64,000 bases of DNA from Chryseobacterium culicis (GCF_002979755.1 NZ_PCPP01000006.1:50958-114957), one strand, 5' to 3'. Counted from the first letter of the stretch, positions 49,646-58,900 are shown. The notes: a model not told the origin generated them from the sequence alone. Made by a program: numbers and translations.

Positions 49646-50701
49646 TTAGTCAATTTTTTTCACAACTGCCTTCTCTGCTTCTTTACGGCTTCCATCAAAT
49701 CCGTCAACACCACTTACGGTTGTATATTTTAATACGAATTTTTTACCAGGATTGAGTCTGTTATACACACTCTGACACATCAAAGTAGCCTCGTGGAAAC
49801 CACAAAGGATCAACTTCAGTTTTCCAGGATAAGTATTGATATCTCCAATTGCGTAGATTCCGTCAATGTTAGTTTGATAATCCAAAGCGTTATTTACAAC
49901 GATTGCATTTTTCTCGATATTTAATCCCCAGTTTCCGATCTCACCCAATTTTGGAGTCAATCCGAATAAAGGAATGAAATAGTCTGTCTCAATATCATAA
50001 GCTTCCTGCCCTTCCACTTCTACAGTGATAGCTTCTACTTTTCCGTCACCTTTAATACCGGTAACTTCAGCAGGCGTAATTAATTTAATTTTCCCCTGGT
50101 TTTTCAGATCCTGAACTTTTTCTACAGAATCCAAAGCTCCTCTGAACTCATTTCTTCTGTGAATCAAAGTCACTTCACTTGCAACATTAGAAAGGAAAAC
50201 ACTCCAGTCCAGTGCAGAATCTCCTCCTCCGGCGATTACTACTTTTTTGTTTCTGAAATGCTCAGGCTCTTTCACAAAATATTCAAGCCCTTTTTCTTCA
50301 TAATCAGCAAGATTATCAAAAGTAGGTTTTCTAGGTTCAAAAGTTCCCAATCCCCCTGCAATAGCAATCGCTTTACATCTGTGAACCGTTCCTTTGTTAG
50401 TAATCACCTCAAACCATTCATCATCAACCTTTGTATAAGAAACTGCGGTTTCCCCTAAAGTAAATCCAGGCTGAAACTGTTTGATCTGCTCCATCAAATT
50501 ATCCACCAATTCTCCAGCATTCACTGAAGGATAACCTGGGATATCGAAGATAGGTTTTTTAGGATAAAGTTCTGCCAGCTGCCCTCCCGGCTGTGGAAGT
50601 GCGTCAATAATATGACACTTCATTTTTAATAAACCAGCTTCAAAAACTGCAAAAAGTCCTGTAGGTCCCGCACCTATGATCAATATATCAGTGGTTATCA
50701 T
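49646..50701 (-). CDS. Ferredoxin-NADP(+) reductase, thioredoxin-reductase-like (YumC type)
   Basis: 351-residue flavoprotein with two dinucleotide folds: FAD at IIGAGPTGLFAVFEAGL (residues 7-23) and NADPH at KVVIAGGGDSALDWSVFL. PQPGGQLAELYPKKPIFDIPGYP and YAIGDINTYPGKLKLILCGFHEATLM are hallmarks. No redox-active CxxC follows the NADPH domain, so it is not a thioredoxin reductase. Together with the downstream ferredoxin it should reduce that protein using NADPH. Confidence 0.92.
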   Translation of the reverse strand: MITTDILIIGAGPTGLFAVFEAGLLKMKCHIIDALPQPGGQLAELYPKKPIFDIPGYPSVNAGELVDNLMEQIKQFQPGFTLGETAVSYTKVDDEWFEVITNKGTVHRCKAIAIAGGLGTFEPRKPTFDNLADYEEKGLEYFVKEPEHFRNKKVVIAGGGDSALDWSVFLSNVASEVTLIHRRNEFRGALDSVEKVQDLKNQGKIKLITPAEVTGIKGDGKVEAITVEVEGQEAYDIETDYFIPLFGLTPKLGEIGNWGLNIEKNAIVVNNALDYQTNIDGIYAIGDINTYPGKLKLILCGFHEATLMCQSVYNRLNPGKKFVLKYTTVSGVDGFDGSRKEAEKAVVKKID

Positions 50702-50854
50702 AATCTTTAAGATAATTTAATTATACATGTAACTGCAAATTTACTAATTTTAATGCGAAGCATATTTAATTGATTCTAAATAAAAACCTGAGATTTGTCA
50801 AATATCTATCATTTAAGATTTTAAATTTGGCAATGTTTTTGTAAATGTCTTGTT

Positions 50855-51625
50855 ATGAAGAAAATTTTAAACCTTTTTGCAGTATTTATATTCTTTTTAG
50901 GTTCAGCCCAGATTGATAATATCGCGGACGGCGAATCCATCACTCTCAGGATCCACTACGGCTTCCTTAATGCAGGAACAGCGAATCTTACTACAAAACA
51001 GACCACTTACAAAGGAGCACCCCATCTCTATGTAAAAGGAACCGGAGAAACGACAGGTGCCGTAAAAGCATTCTTCAAAGTGGAAGATTTATATGAAAGC
51101 TTCATCAATACGCAGACAGGGTTACCAAGCTTCTATGTCAGAAATGTACGTGAAGGAAGCTACCGCCAGCATTTTGAAACCGTTTTCAATCATGATAATA
51201 ACACGTTGATTTTAACAGATAAAAAAACTCCGGCCAATGGTTCTAAAGTTTTAAAATCTGTGAAAGGCGTTCAGGATATGCTTTCATGCTTTTATTATTT
51301 GAGAAGTAAAAGCCCGGACGAATTGAAGGTGGGAACCATCATCAATATGAATGTATGGATTGATGATGAAATGTTTCCTTTCCAGCTTAAAGTAGTGGGG
51401 ACAGAAAATTTAAAAACAAAATTCGGTACGATTAATTGTTTGAAGATTATTCCATCTGTGAAGAGCGGAAGAGTATTTAAAGAAAAAGAAGGAGTAACGA
51501 TGTGGGTTTCCAATGATGCGAACCATGTTCCTATGCTATTGAAGGCGGAACTGGCAGTAGGCGCATTGAAAGCAAGCATTGATGATTACAAGAATGTAAA
51601 ATATCCTTTAAAGTTCAGTAAATAA
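50855..51625 (+). CDS. DUF3108 secreted protein
   Basis: 256 residues with a signal peptide (KILNLFAVFIFFLGSAQ). The body fits DUF3108: ESITLRIHYGFLNAGTANL, TTGAVKAFFKVEDLYESFINTQTGLPSFYVRNVREGSYRQH, DMLSCFYYLRS and VWIDDEMFPFQLKVVG, ending GVTMWVSNDANHVPMLLKAELAVGALKA. These beta-rich periplasmic proteins have no assigned activity. A -7 box TAAATTTG is at 50822-50829, giving a leader of about 22 nt. A terminator follows. Confidence 0.85.
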   Translation: MKKILNLFAVFIFFLGSAQIDNIADGESITLRIHYGFLNAGTANLTTKQTTYKGAPHLYVKGTGETTGAVKAFFKVEDLYESFINTQTGLPSFYVRNVREGSYRQHFETVFNHDNNTLILTDKKTPANGSKVLKSVKGVQDMLSCFYYLRSKSPDELKVGTIINMNVWIDDEMFPFQLKVVGTENLKTKFGTINCLKIIPSVKSGRVFKEKEGVTMWVSNDANHVPMLLKAELAVGALKASIDDYKNVKYPLKFSK

Positions 51626-51650
51626 CAATCATCCGTTTTTTTAAAGATAC

Positions 51651-51680
51651 AAGCCTGTAACATTTACAGGCTTTTTTTAT
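51651..51680 (+). terminator. Intrinsic terminator of the DUF3108 gene
   Basis: Arms AAGCCTGTAA and TTTACAGGCTT with a T-run. The stretch 51681-51860 shows nothing I can support; an ATG-to-TAA frame of 25 codons at 51736-51813 has no clear signals. Confidence 0.8.
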
Positions 51681-51863
51681 TTCTAAATGTAATAAATCCT
51701 TAACACCCGTTGTCTTTATTATAGAGGCAGCAATAATGAAGCTGCAGCATGTCAATACTTCAATTTTGCCGAAGTATGGGCATAAGAAACAGACACGTGT
51801 AAATTTTCAATAAGATCAGTTTTTAGTTACGTTTTGTTTCTTAGGTCAGTAATTAAAAACAAA

Positions 51864-51887
51864 AAACCTCCGGAGCTCCGGAGGTTT
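51864..51887 (-). terminator. Terminator of pheS
   Basis: Perfect 24-bp palindrome with arms AAACCTCCGGAG / CTCCGGAGGTTT, 6 nt past the pheS stop. Confidence 0.75.
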
Positions 51888-51893
51888 GATTTT

Positions 51894-52904
51894 TTATAAT
51901 GTTTTGAACTGTTCCAGTGTTCTGATATCATTTTCAAAGAACATTCTGATGTCACTCATCTGGTAAAGAAGCATCGTAATTCTTTCAATTCCCATTCCGA
52001 ATGCATATCCTGAATATTTCTCAGAATCGATATTCACATTTTTCAGTACAGCAGGATCTACCATTCCACATCCCATGATTTCCAACCATCCTGTTCCTTT
52101 TGTGATTCTGTAATCCGTTTCAGAGTTTAATCCCCAATACACATCAATTTCAGCACTTGGCTCTGTGAACGGGAAGAAAGAAGGTCTCATTCTGATTTTA
52201 GATTTTCCGAAAAGCTCTGTCGTAAAGAACTGAATCGTTTGCTTTAAGTCTGCAAAGCTTACATTCTCATCAATATATAATCCTTCAATCTGATGGAAAA
52301 TACAGTGAGAACGTGAAGAGATTGCCTCATTTCTGAACACTCTTCCCGGAGATAAAATTCTGATTGGCGGTTGATTTTCTTCCATATAACGGGTTTGTAC
52401 AGAAGAAGTATGTGTTCTTAAAAGAATATCTGGATTCTGCTCAATGAAGAACGTATCCTGCATATCTCTTGCCGGGTGGTATTCCGGAAGGTTAAGCGCC
52501 GTAAAGTTATGCCAGTCATCTTCAATCTCAGGACCATCTGCTACGGCAAAGCCAATCGATTTAAAGATTTCAATAATTCTGTTTTTTACCAGATTGATTG
52601 GATGTCTGGATCCCAATTCCAATGGAAAAGCAGGTCTTGTAAGATCTTCTTTTTCTAGTACCACAGAAGATGTTGAAGCATTTTTCAAATCCTCCAGTTT
52701 TACAGCCACTGCCTGTTTCAAAGTATTGATCTTTTGTCCGAATTCTTTCTTTTGGTCGTTAGGAACTTCTTTAAATTTTTCAAAAAAATCATTCAGAACC
52801 CCTTTTTTACCGTTGTACTTGATTCGGAAGTTTTCGATATCTTCCTTAGAGGTAGCATTGAAGCCGTTTACTTCGACCAGTAGTTCTTCTATCTTTTCTA
52901 TCAT
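51894..52904 (-). CDS. pheS: Phenylalanyl-tRNA synthetase alpha subunit
   Basis: Class II aminoacyl-tRNA synthetase subunit, 336 residues. The N-terminal coiled-coil (about 1-90, with [27 protein letters not shown]) binds tRNA. Motif 1 lies around [19 protein letters not shown], motif 2 at [13 protein letters not shown] and [29 protein letters not shown], motif 3 at [32 protein letters not shown]. The phenylalanine-pocket segments are intact. pheT is not adjacent, as is usual in Bacteroidota. Confidence 0.96.
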   Translation of the reverse strand: MIEKIEELLVEVNGFNATSKEDIENFRIKYNGKKGVLNDFFEKFKEVPNDQKKEFGQKINTLKQAVAVKLEDLKNASTSSVVLEKEDLTRPAFPLELGSRHPINLVKNRIIEIFKSIGFAVADGPEIEDDWHNFTALNLPEYHPARDMQDTFFIEQNPDILLRTHTSSVQTRYMEENQPPIRILSPGRVFRNEAISSRSHCIFHQIEGLYIDENVSFADLKQTIQFFTTELFGKSKIRMRPSFFPFTEPSAEIDVYWGLNSETDYRITKGTGWLEIMGCGMVDPAVLKNVNIDSEKYSGYAFGMGIERITMLLYQMSDIRMFFENDIRTLEQFKTL

Positions 52905-52973
52905 TATTTTACCCTTTCAAAATGTTTTGCAAAAATACGACTTTTAAGTTGAATATTAAGTCCGTCATAAAAA

Positions 52974-53004
52974 AATCTGCCTCTTTTTCGGGAGGCAGAC
53001 TTCA
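52974..53004 (-). terminator. Intrinsic terminator of the YceI-type gene
   Basis: On the minus strand AAGTCTGCCTC pairs with GAGGCAGATTT and is followed by a T-run. Confidence 0.75.
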
Positions 53005-53031
53005 ATCACTTATTTCACTTAAATAAAAAAA

Positions 53032-53691
53032 TTATTTCTTTTCTAAAGCTTTAACGCTGATCTGAAGAGTCACCTCGTCTTTAATCACGCCGTTTTCAGC
53101 AGGAGCCTGGAACTTTACCCCAAACTCTTCTCTCTTGATATCTTTCGGCTCAGTAGCTACACTTACCTCTCCATCTTTTACAGAAACATTAGCTTTAAAC
53201 TGAACAGGTTTTGTAATTCCTTTAATGGTTAAATTACCATCCAAAAGAGTATTATAATCACCTTCTGTAGCTGGAGTAACCTTTGTAATCTCATAAGAAG
53301 CTGTTGGGAATTTTTCAACTTCAAAGAAATCACCGCTCTTCAGGTGGCCATTTAATTTTCCTAAATCTTCCGGGCTGTCTTTCAAATCCACAGAAGTTAA
53401 AGAGTTCATATCAGCAACGAATTTTCCGCTTTCCAGTTTTCCGTCTTTCACCGTCACATCTCCACTTTCAAACCTGATAGTTCCAAAATGGCTCGTATTT
53501 TCAGATTTAAATACTTTATATCCCTTCCATTCAACCTTACTGTTTAGCGTATCCAAAGTGAACTGGCTACCTTCTTTAGTAGTCGTCACCTCATTACTCT
53601 CACTGGTCAGCGGTTTATCTTTTTTACAAGAAACCATTACAGCAGCAACAAATAATGCAGGAATAGCTATCGAAAACAGTTTTTTTCTCAT
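53032..53691 (-). CDS. YceI-family lipoprotein
   Basis: 219 residues; lipoprotein signal with lipobox VMVSCKK (Cys22), then a short Ser/Thr/Glu-rich linker. From about residue 45 is the YceI domain: FTLDTLNSKVEWKGYKVFKSENTSHFGTIRF, LESGKFVADMNSLTSVDL, LNGHLKSGDFFEVEKFPTASYEIT and GNLTIKGITKPVQFKANV. The fold is a lipocalin-like barrel that binds isoprenoid or polyprenyl lipids in known members. It has its own terminator and probably its own promoter. Confidence 0.92.
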   Translation of the reverse strand: MRKKLFSIAIPALFVAAVMVSCKKDKPLTSESNEVTTTKEGSQFTLDTLNSKVEWKGYKVFKSENTSHFGTIRFESGDVTVKDGKLESGKFVADMNSLTSVDLKDSPEDLGKLNGHLKSGDFFEVEKFPTASYEITKVTPATEGDYNTLLDGNLTIKGITKPVQFKANVSVKDGEVSVATEPKDIKREEFGVKFQAPAENGVIKDEVTLQISVKALEKK

Positions 53692-53734
53692 TTTTGATTT
53701 ATTTTTATTAGTTCCGCTAATATAATAAAAAAAA

Positions 53735-53762
53735 TTGTGTTTTCATAAAAACCTTACATTTG
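53735..53762 (+). promoter_or_regulatory. Promoter placing the 53767 ABC gene as leaderless
   Basis: TTG (53735-53737), 17-nt spacer, TACATTTG (53755-53762). The ATG follows only 4 nt after the box, so the transcript should start at or next to the start codon. Confidence 0.5.
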
Positions 53763-53766
53763 TAAT

Positions 53767-54696
53767 ATGCTATTAGAAATAAACAATTTATTTTTCTCTC
53801 ACAACAAAGAAAATCCCCTGTTTCAGAACCTTAACCTAAGGTTTGAAGAAAACAGAATTATAGCTCTTGCCGGAGAAAGTGGATGTGGAAAATCTACTCT
53901 TCTCAACCTGATTTATGGTCTTCTGGATTGGGAAAGCGGAGAAATTATTTTTAACGGTACAAAGCTTTTAGGCCCCAAAGGAAATCTTGTTCCCGGAGAG
54001 CCCGAAATGAAATTCGTAGCCCAGAATTTTGATCTTATGCCTTATGCTACAGTTGCTGAAAACGTAGGGAAATTTATTTCAAATATCAATTTAAAACAAA
54101 AAAAAGAAACGGTAACAGAACTTCTTGAGGTGGTAGGACTTCAGGAATTTGCGCATGTACTTCCTAAATATTTAAGTGGCGGACAACAGCAGCGGGTAGC
54201 TATTGCCAGAGCCCTGTCTGTGCTTCCAAAGCTCCTGATTTTAGATGAACCTTTCAGTAATCTGGATTTTCCGAGAAAAATTGAGCTCAGAGAAAGACTT
54301 TTCAGATATGTGAAGCAGCATGGAGTTTCTTTAATTATTTCCACTCATGAACTTCAGGATATCATGCCATGGCTGGATCAGATTGTCATTTTGCAGGATG
54401 GAAGACTGATTCAGAATGACAGTCCGGAGGAGACCTACAGAAATCCTTATAATTCTTATGTGGCAAAATTATTTGGAGAAGTGAATATTTTCAGTGAAGC
54501 TGAAGATTTCCAGCTTTCCAAATTTTCCTACTATCCCAAAGAAATAAAAATCACCGAAACGGGTCTTGAAGCCGAAGTTCTGGAAAGCAGATTTGCAGGA
54601 AATTATTATTGGAATAAATTGAGCGTAAAAGGAAAGGAACTTTTAATGTATACTGATGAGAAAATATCAGGATTTGTAAACATTTCGTTTACCTAA
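53767..54696 (+). CDS. Orphan ABC transporter ATP-binding protein
   Basis: 309 residues. Walker A GESGCGKST (36-44), Q-loop FVAQNFDLMPYATVAENV, signature YLSGGQQQR, Walker B LLILDEPFSNLDFP and switch histidine STHELQDI are all intact, so it should hydrolyse ATP. The C-terminal about 70 residues (ITETGLEAEVLESRFAGNYYWNKLSVKGKELLMYTDEKI) resemble a TOBE-type regulatory domain, as in PotA/CysA-type importers of polyamines, sulfate or iron. No permease or binding protein is nearby, and the probable partner is elsewhere. Confidence 0.88.
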   Translation: MLLEINNLFFSHNKENPLFQNLNLRFEENRIIALAGESGCGKSTLLNLIYGLLDWESGEIIFNGTKLLGPKGNLVPGEPEMKFVAQNFDLMPYATVAENVGKFISNINLKQKKETVTELLEVVGLQEFAHVLPKYLSGGQQQRVAIARALSVLPKLLILDEPFSNLDFPRKIELRERLFRYVKQHGVSLIISTHELQDIMPWLDQIVILQDGRLIQNDSPEETYRNPYNSYVAKLFGEVNIFSEAEDFQLSKFSYYPKEIKITETGLEAEVLESRFAGNYYWNKLSVKGKELLMYTDEKISGFVNISFT

Positions 54697-54847
54697 AAAC
54701 TAGAGTACAAAAGGGTAAAACACCAAGGTAAATCATCATCAATTTCACCATTATACCTTTTCGTTATTCTACACATAACGTATACATTCACTTATACTTA
54801 TCAACAAAAAAAATACAAACATAAGAATCTGTTATAAAACTTTTTCT

Positions 54848-54855
54848 TACATTTG
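54848..54855 (+). promoter_or_regulatory. Predicted -7 box (TACATTTG) of a non-coding transcript
   Basis: Perfect TAnnTTTG match with no gene downstream on the plus strand for 950 nt; it precedes a structured segment. Confidence 0.45.
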
Positions 54856-54861
54856 TACTTC

Positions 54862-54980
54862 CAAAGTATAAGGAAATTTTTGGTTATTTCTCTTTCTGCC
54901 TTCCAGACGGACATTAGCAATCTTGCAATTAAGTCTTATGAAAGATTACACTGTCCAATTTTTTCCTTTTCTTATTTTTA
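54862..54980 (+). ncRNA. Candidate small structured RNA, possibly 6S-like
   Basis: Starting from the -7 box at 54848, a segment of about 115 nt can fold as a long closed rod: outer stem AAGGAAA (54870-54876) with TTTCCTT (54962-54968), middle stem GGACA (54909-54913) with TGTCC (54952-54956), inner stem AATCTT (54919-54924) with AAGATT (54942-54947). A T-rich stretch (54959-54979) follows the outer stem as a terminator would. The rod with a central one-sided bubble recalls 6S RNA, but I cannot assign a family. The rest of the gap 54697-55003 shows nothing. Confidence 0.4.
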
Positions 54981-55003
54981 GGCCATAAAAAAACACAGTT
55001 TTC

Positions 55004-55348
55004 TTACGCTTTCTTTACAAACTCTGACTTAAGAGCCATTGCCCCGAAACCATCAATTTTACAGTCAATATTATGATCGCTTCCTGGTCTAAGACGGATA
55101 TTTTTCACTTTAGTCCCCGCTTTTACCGGTTTTGGAGCTCCTTTTACAGGAAGATCTTTTACTACCACTACAGAATCCCCATCCTGAAGTTCATTTCCAT
55201 TCGAATCCAATATCTTTCCTTCGTTTGCCGCTTCAGAAGCAACCTCTGCAGGATCCCATTCGTAGAAACACTGGGAACATACCATCAAATTATCGCTTGG
55301 GTAGGTAAACTCAGAACTGCATTTTGGACAAAGTACTGTATCACTCAT
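55004..55348 (-). CDS. yjdM: YjdM/PhnA family zinc-ribbon protein
   Basis: 114 residues. The N-terminal zinc ribbon uses Cys7, Cys10, Cys24 and Cys27 in [26 protein letters not shown]. The C-terminal domain reads [61 protein letters not shown], the full PhnA signature. The family was named for alkylphosphonate use, but it is not a phosphonoacetate hydrolase and its function is not settled. A promoter (TTG, 21 nt, TACCTTTG at 55363-55370, minus strand) lies just upstream. Confidence 0.92.
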   Translation of the reverse strand: MSDTVLCPKCSSEFTYPSDNLMVCSQCFYEWDPAEVASEAANEGKILDSNGNELQDGDSVVVVKDLPVKGAPKPVKAGTKVKNIRLRPGSDHNIDCKIDGFGAMALKSEFVKKA

Positions 55349-55804
55349 ATTTTTATTTTTTGCAAAGGTAGAGCTTTTTAGAGGTTGAAGTCAAGAGATA
55401 AAGTTCAGTATAGTAGATAATAAGCACACGTCAACATTACACAATATAGTGAATTAATACAAATTAAATAAACTTGCCGCAAAGAAAATAAAGGATAATA
55501 ATGAACAGTGTATATTTTGTTAGCAAAAATTTTTCATTAAGCAAAAACATAGGTTTATTCGTTTTAAAGTGAAAGGCTATTGTCAACAAATAAAAAATAT
55601 AAATATTCGGAAAATCTTTATAAATTCAGCATTAAAATTTATTTCGACCCCTAAAAAAATCAATAAACAGGTTGACCTTGGATCAATACCATCAGATCAC
55701 ATTACTCCTTACTCAAAACGGCTCCAATTCCCAAACTACGAACTCAATCTTCAACTCTCAATTAAAAGTCGTATTTTTGCAGATTCAAACAGCGAAGCAA
55801 ATTT
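55349..55804. other. Divergent intergenic region between yjdM and the methyltransferase gene
   Basis: Holds the minus-strand yjdM promoter (55363-55394) and a plus-strand -7 box TATTTTTG (55772-55779) 26 nt before the methyltransferase start. The intervening about 370 bp are AT-rich and show no element ends or clear hairpins. Confidence 0.6.
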
Positions 55805-57010
55805 ATGGAACTTATTCACAGAAACTTGGCAATCGGGATTCACGATGCCTTACACGAAACATTTTTTGAGAAAAACAAATATGCAGATAAAGTTATTGAA
55901 AGACTTTTGAAGGCAAACAGAAAATGGGGAAGCCAGGACAGAGCCGTTGTTTCTGAAATTTTTTACAATATTATCCGTTGGAAAAAACGCCTTGAATACT
56001 ATATGGGTGAAGGGGTAAAACCCAACAATATTTACAAATTGATTATTGCGTATTTACTTTGGAGTAAAACCAATTATAAAAAATTTGAAGAATTTGACGG
56101 AATCAAGATTGCCGACATTCTTACCAAACTTAAAAAAAATACTGTTCCTACAAAAGCAATAGAACATTCTATTCCTGAGTGGCTGGCTGAAACTCTTGAA
56201 AAAGAGCTGGGTGCCAAATGGGAAAGAGAAATGCTTGCTTTAAATGAGCAGGCTCCAACAGTTTTAAGAGCCAATTCTTTAAGAACCACCACCAAAGAAC
56301 TTATTTCTGATCTTTCGGATGAAGGGGTTGTTTCTTTTCCTATTAAAAATTATCCTGATGCTGTTCAGCTGGAAGAAAAGAAAAATGTTTTCCTTACGAC
56401 CGCTTTTAAAGAAGGATTATTTGAAGTTCAGGATGCCTCTTCTCAGAAGATTGGATATTTCCTTGATGTTAAAGAAGGACAAAGGGTTGTAGATGCATGT
56501 GCGGGTGCGGGAGGAAAAACCCTTCACTTAGCAGCCATCATGAAAAACAAAGGTCAGATTATAGCACTGGATATCTTTGAATGGAAATTAGCTGAATTAA
56601 AGCGCCGCGCAAAGAGAGCCGGAGCGCACAATATTGAAACCCGTATGATTGCTGATAACAAGGTGATCAAACGTCTTCATGAAAAAGCGGACAGACTTTT
56701 GATTGATGCTCCATGTTCAGGTCTGGGAGTTTTAAAAAGAAACCCGGACAGTAAATGGAAAATCGATCAGGATTTTATTGACAGAATTAAAAAGGAACAG
56801 CAACAAATCCTTCAGGACTATTCTAAAATGCTTAAAAAAGGAGGAAAAATGGTATATGCTACATGTTCTATCCTTCCTTCTGAAAACAACCTTCAGGTAG
56901 ATGAATTCATCAAAAACAATCCTGGATTCAAAATGATTAAAGATGAAAAAGTAATGCCTAGTGAAGGCTATGACGGATTCTATATGGCTTTGATTGAGAG
57001 AATTTCTTAA
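55805..57010 (+). CDS. RsmB/NOP-family rRNA m5C methyltransferase
   Basis: 401 residues. An N-terminal NusB-like helical region (about 1-140, e.g. NRKWGSQDRAVVSEIFYNIIRWKKRLEY) precedes the SAM-dependent methyltransferase domain with motif I VVDACAGAGGKTLHLA. The catalytic cysteine pair is Cys304 in DAPCSGLGVLKRNPDSKW and Cys354 in MVYATCSILPSEN. This layout fits RsmB or a relative acting on 16S rRNA; the target base is not certain. A hairpin terminator follows. Confidence 0.9.
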   Translation: MELIHRNLAIGIHDALHETFFEKNKYADKVIERLLKANRKWGSQDRAVVSEIFYNIIRWKKRLEYYMGEGVKPNNIYKLIIAYLLWSKTNYKKFEEFDGIKIADILTKLKKNTVPTKAIEHSIPEWLAETLEKELGAKWEREMLALNEQAPTVLRANSLRTTTKELISDLSDEGVVSFPIKNYPDAVQLEEKKNVFLTTAFKEGLFEVQDASSQKIGYFLDVKEGQRVVDACAGAGGKTLHLAAIMKNKGQIIALDIFEWKLAELKRRAKRAGAHNIETRMIADNKVIKRLHEKADRLLIDAPCSGLGVLKRNPDSKWKIDQDFIDRIKKEQQQILQDYSKMLKKGGKMVYATCSILPSENNLQVDEFIKNNPGFKMIKDEKVMPSEGYDGFYMALIERIS

Positions 57011-57033
57011 TCCAAACCCAACAAACAATACAT

Positions 57034-57068
57034 AAAACTACTCTATTCTTTGGAGTAGTTTTTTTGTT
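57034..57068 (+). terminator. Intrinsic terminator of the methyltransferase gene
   Basis: Arms AAAACTACTC and GAGTAGTTTT with a T-run. Confidence 0.85.
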
Positions 57069-57197
57069 TAAAACCCTTTTCAAAAAAATGTAACAATTTT
57101 TGTAACATTTCACCCCAATTGTCTACTAACTGTATAGATTAAAACTGTTTGATGCTGTAGAAAGTTTAAAATAACTTTGCAGTAAACTCACTTATTT

Positions 57198-58865
57198 ATG
57201 CATATAAAAACTGCACTCAATTTTCTGGCTGTTTTCTTATACTGTCTGTTTTCTGCACAGACATATGAAATTCAGTACACAAGTTCATACAACGGAAAAA
57301 CAACAGCTGATCAACCCTCAACAATAGTTTGGGTCAATGAAAAAGAAAATTTCATTCTCAACAGTGCGATCAAAGAACAAAAAAGCAGCTATCCCTACGA
57401 GATCACTAAGGTAGAAAAACCATCAAACACCATTGTTTCTTATGCTTTTTTAAAACCCGGATCGATTATCTCAACATCAGATGCTGAATCAGTAGGAAAA
57501 CAGGATTTTGAACTCACCAATGAAACCAAAAAAATACTGGGCTATACCTGTAAGAAAGCAGTTACAAAGGTCAATTCAAACACGATTGAAGTCTGGTACA
57601 CTCATGATCTCAAATTGAAAGGCGGACCTTCTGTTTTGGGGCAAAATTTGGGATTGGTTCTGGAAGTGGAGAGAAATAAAAACTCTTTAATTACCGCAGG
57701 CTCCATCAAAAAAATCAAGAATACCGGCATTGAAAATATTTTAAAAGGAAATATACAGACAACAGATCAGTTAGGATATAAAGACTTGCTTTGGAAAAGC
57801 AGATTTACCATACTGACTGTTTTTGAAAATGAAACCATCAACTTCTCTGATGCTTCAAAATCAGATGACCAGATAAAAAGATATGCCAACGGAACGATCA
57901 TTCTGAAAAAAATAAAATTTCCTGCCATTACAGAAGGAGAAAATATTTTTGTAGAACTGAAACAGCAATCCAATGGAGATGCCTATGATAGAACCGGAAC
58001 CGTATTCTTCATTCCACAGGATAAAGAAAAATCTTTTTTTGATGGATTGGAAAAAGGAGCAAAAACACTTCCTGTCTACGAAAATGGAAACGGAAAACAA
58101 TATTACGGAGTAACTTCCACTGATCACTATAGCCCTGCTATGGAAATGATGCGATTCTTTACTGCATTTGGAATTCAGAAGTTCAATCATATTCAGCTTA
58201 AAGGAAAAACCTGGCAAACAATCAGTCCTTACCGACAGGATATTACAGAATTGAAACCTTCTTTATCAGGAAAAGAACTTTGGGTGGGAATATTTATTGG
58301 CAACTATGATAAAGGCGGCCATAAAGTAAGCCTGGATATCACCATTCATAAAAGCGATCAGACCGTTCATAAAAACAATATAGCAATTCCTTTGTTCAAT
58401 ACTTTAAATATTATGGAAATGGCCGGACAGGACTACTCCACGATGTTCAATAAGGACAAAGGACTTATGGTTAATTTCACTTTAAATAAAGATCTCAAAA
58501 ACGCACAGCTAAAATATACCACAACAGGACATGGCGGCTGGGAAAACGGAGATGAATTTGTTCCTAAGACCAATTTTATTGTTGTGGATGGAAATCCGGT
58601 GTTTTCATTTGTGCCCTGGAGAACAGACTGTGGTTCTTACCGTCTATACAACCCTGCTTCAGGAAATTTCCAGGACGGGCTTTCATCATCTGACCTCAGC
58701 AGATCAAACTGGTGTCCGGGAACGGTAACCAATCCTAACTTTATCCCTCTTGGAGATTTGAAGGCAGGAAAGCATACCATACAGATAAAAATTCCACAAG
58801 GCCCTACAGAAGGAACAAGTTTCAGTTCATGGAATGTTTCGGGAGCATTACTTGGAGTTCAATAA
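57198..58865 (+). CDS. GLPGLI-family domain fused to a PNGase F-like domain, secreted
   Basis: 555 residues with a signal peptide (LNFLAVFLYCLFSAQ, cleavage near residue 21). Residues about 22-185 are a GLPGLI-type domain (TKKILGYTCKKAVTKVNSNTIEVWYTHDL; LGQNLGLVLEVERNKN). Residues about 200-555 resemble peptide-N-glycosidase F: GDAYDRTGTVFF holds Asp264 matching PNGase F Asp60; TTTGHGGWENGDEFVPKTNF holds Glu453 matching Glu206; RSNWCPGTV and GSFSSW-like FSSWNVSG segments match the C-terminal domain. No Glu is seen at the place of Glu118 (around residues 362-368). It may cleave N-glycans or peptides carrying them. A -7 box TAACTTTG lies at 57172-57179. Confidence 0.75.
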   Translation: MHIKTALNFLAVFLYCLFSAQTYEIQYTSSYNGKTTADQPSTIVWVNEKENFILNSAIKEQKSSYPYEITKVEKPSNTIVSYAFLKPGSIISTSDAESVGKQDFELTNETKKILGYTCKKAVTKVNSNTIEVWYTHDLKLKGGPSVLGQNLGLVLEVERNKNSLITAGSIKKIKNTGIENILKGNIQTTDQLGYKDLLWKSRFTILTVFENETINFSDASKSDDQIKRYANGTIILKKIKFPAITEGENIFVELKQQSNGDAYDRTGTVFFIPQDKEKSFFDGLEKGAKTLPVYENGNGKQYYGVTSTDHYSPAMEMMRFFTAFGIQKFNHIQLKGKTWQTISPYRQDITELKPSLSGKELWVGIFIGNYDKGGHKVSLDITIHKSDQTVHKNNIAIPLFNTLNIMEMAGQDYSTMFNKDKGLMVNFTLNKDLKNAQLKYTTTGHGGWENGDEFVPKTNFIVVDGNPVFSFVPWRTDCGSYRLYNPASGNFQDGLSSSDLSRSNWCPGTVTNPNFIPLGDLKAGKHTIQIKIPQGPTEGTSFSSWNVSGALLGVQ

Positions 58866-58873
58866 AAACAAAA

Positions 58874-58900
58874 CCTTCTTGCATGAGAATTGCAAGAAGG
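58874..58900 (+). terminator. Hairpin after the PNGase F-like gene
   Basis: Arms CCTTCTTGCA and TGCAAGAAGG. No T-run follows on the plus strand, so it is a weak terminator candidate. The rest of the gap 58901-59150 is AT-rich without visible features. Confidence 0.5.

Noticed and set aside
51736-51813. 25-codon frame between the DUF3108 gene and pheS
   Set aside because: No promoter, ribosome site or recognisable sequence; it could be chance.
55569-55910. 113-codon frame before and into the methyltransferase gene
   Set aside because: It overlaps the well-supported methyltransferase start in another frame and its composition is that of AT-rich intergenic DNA.
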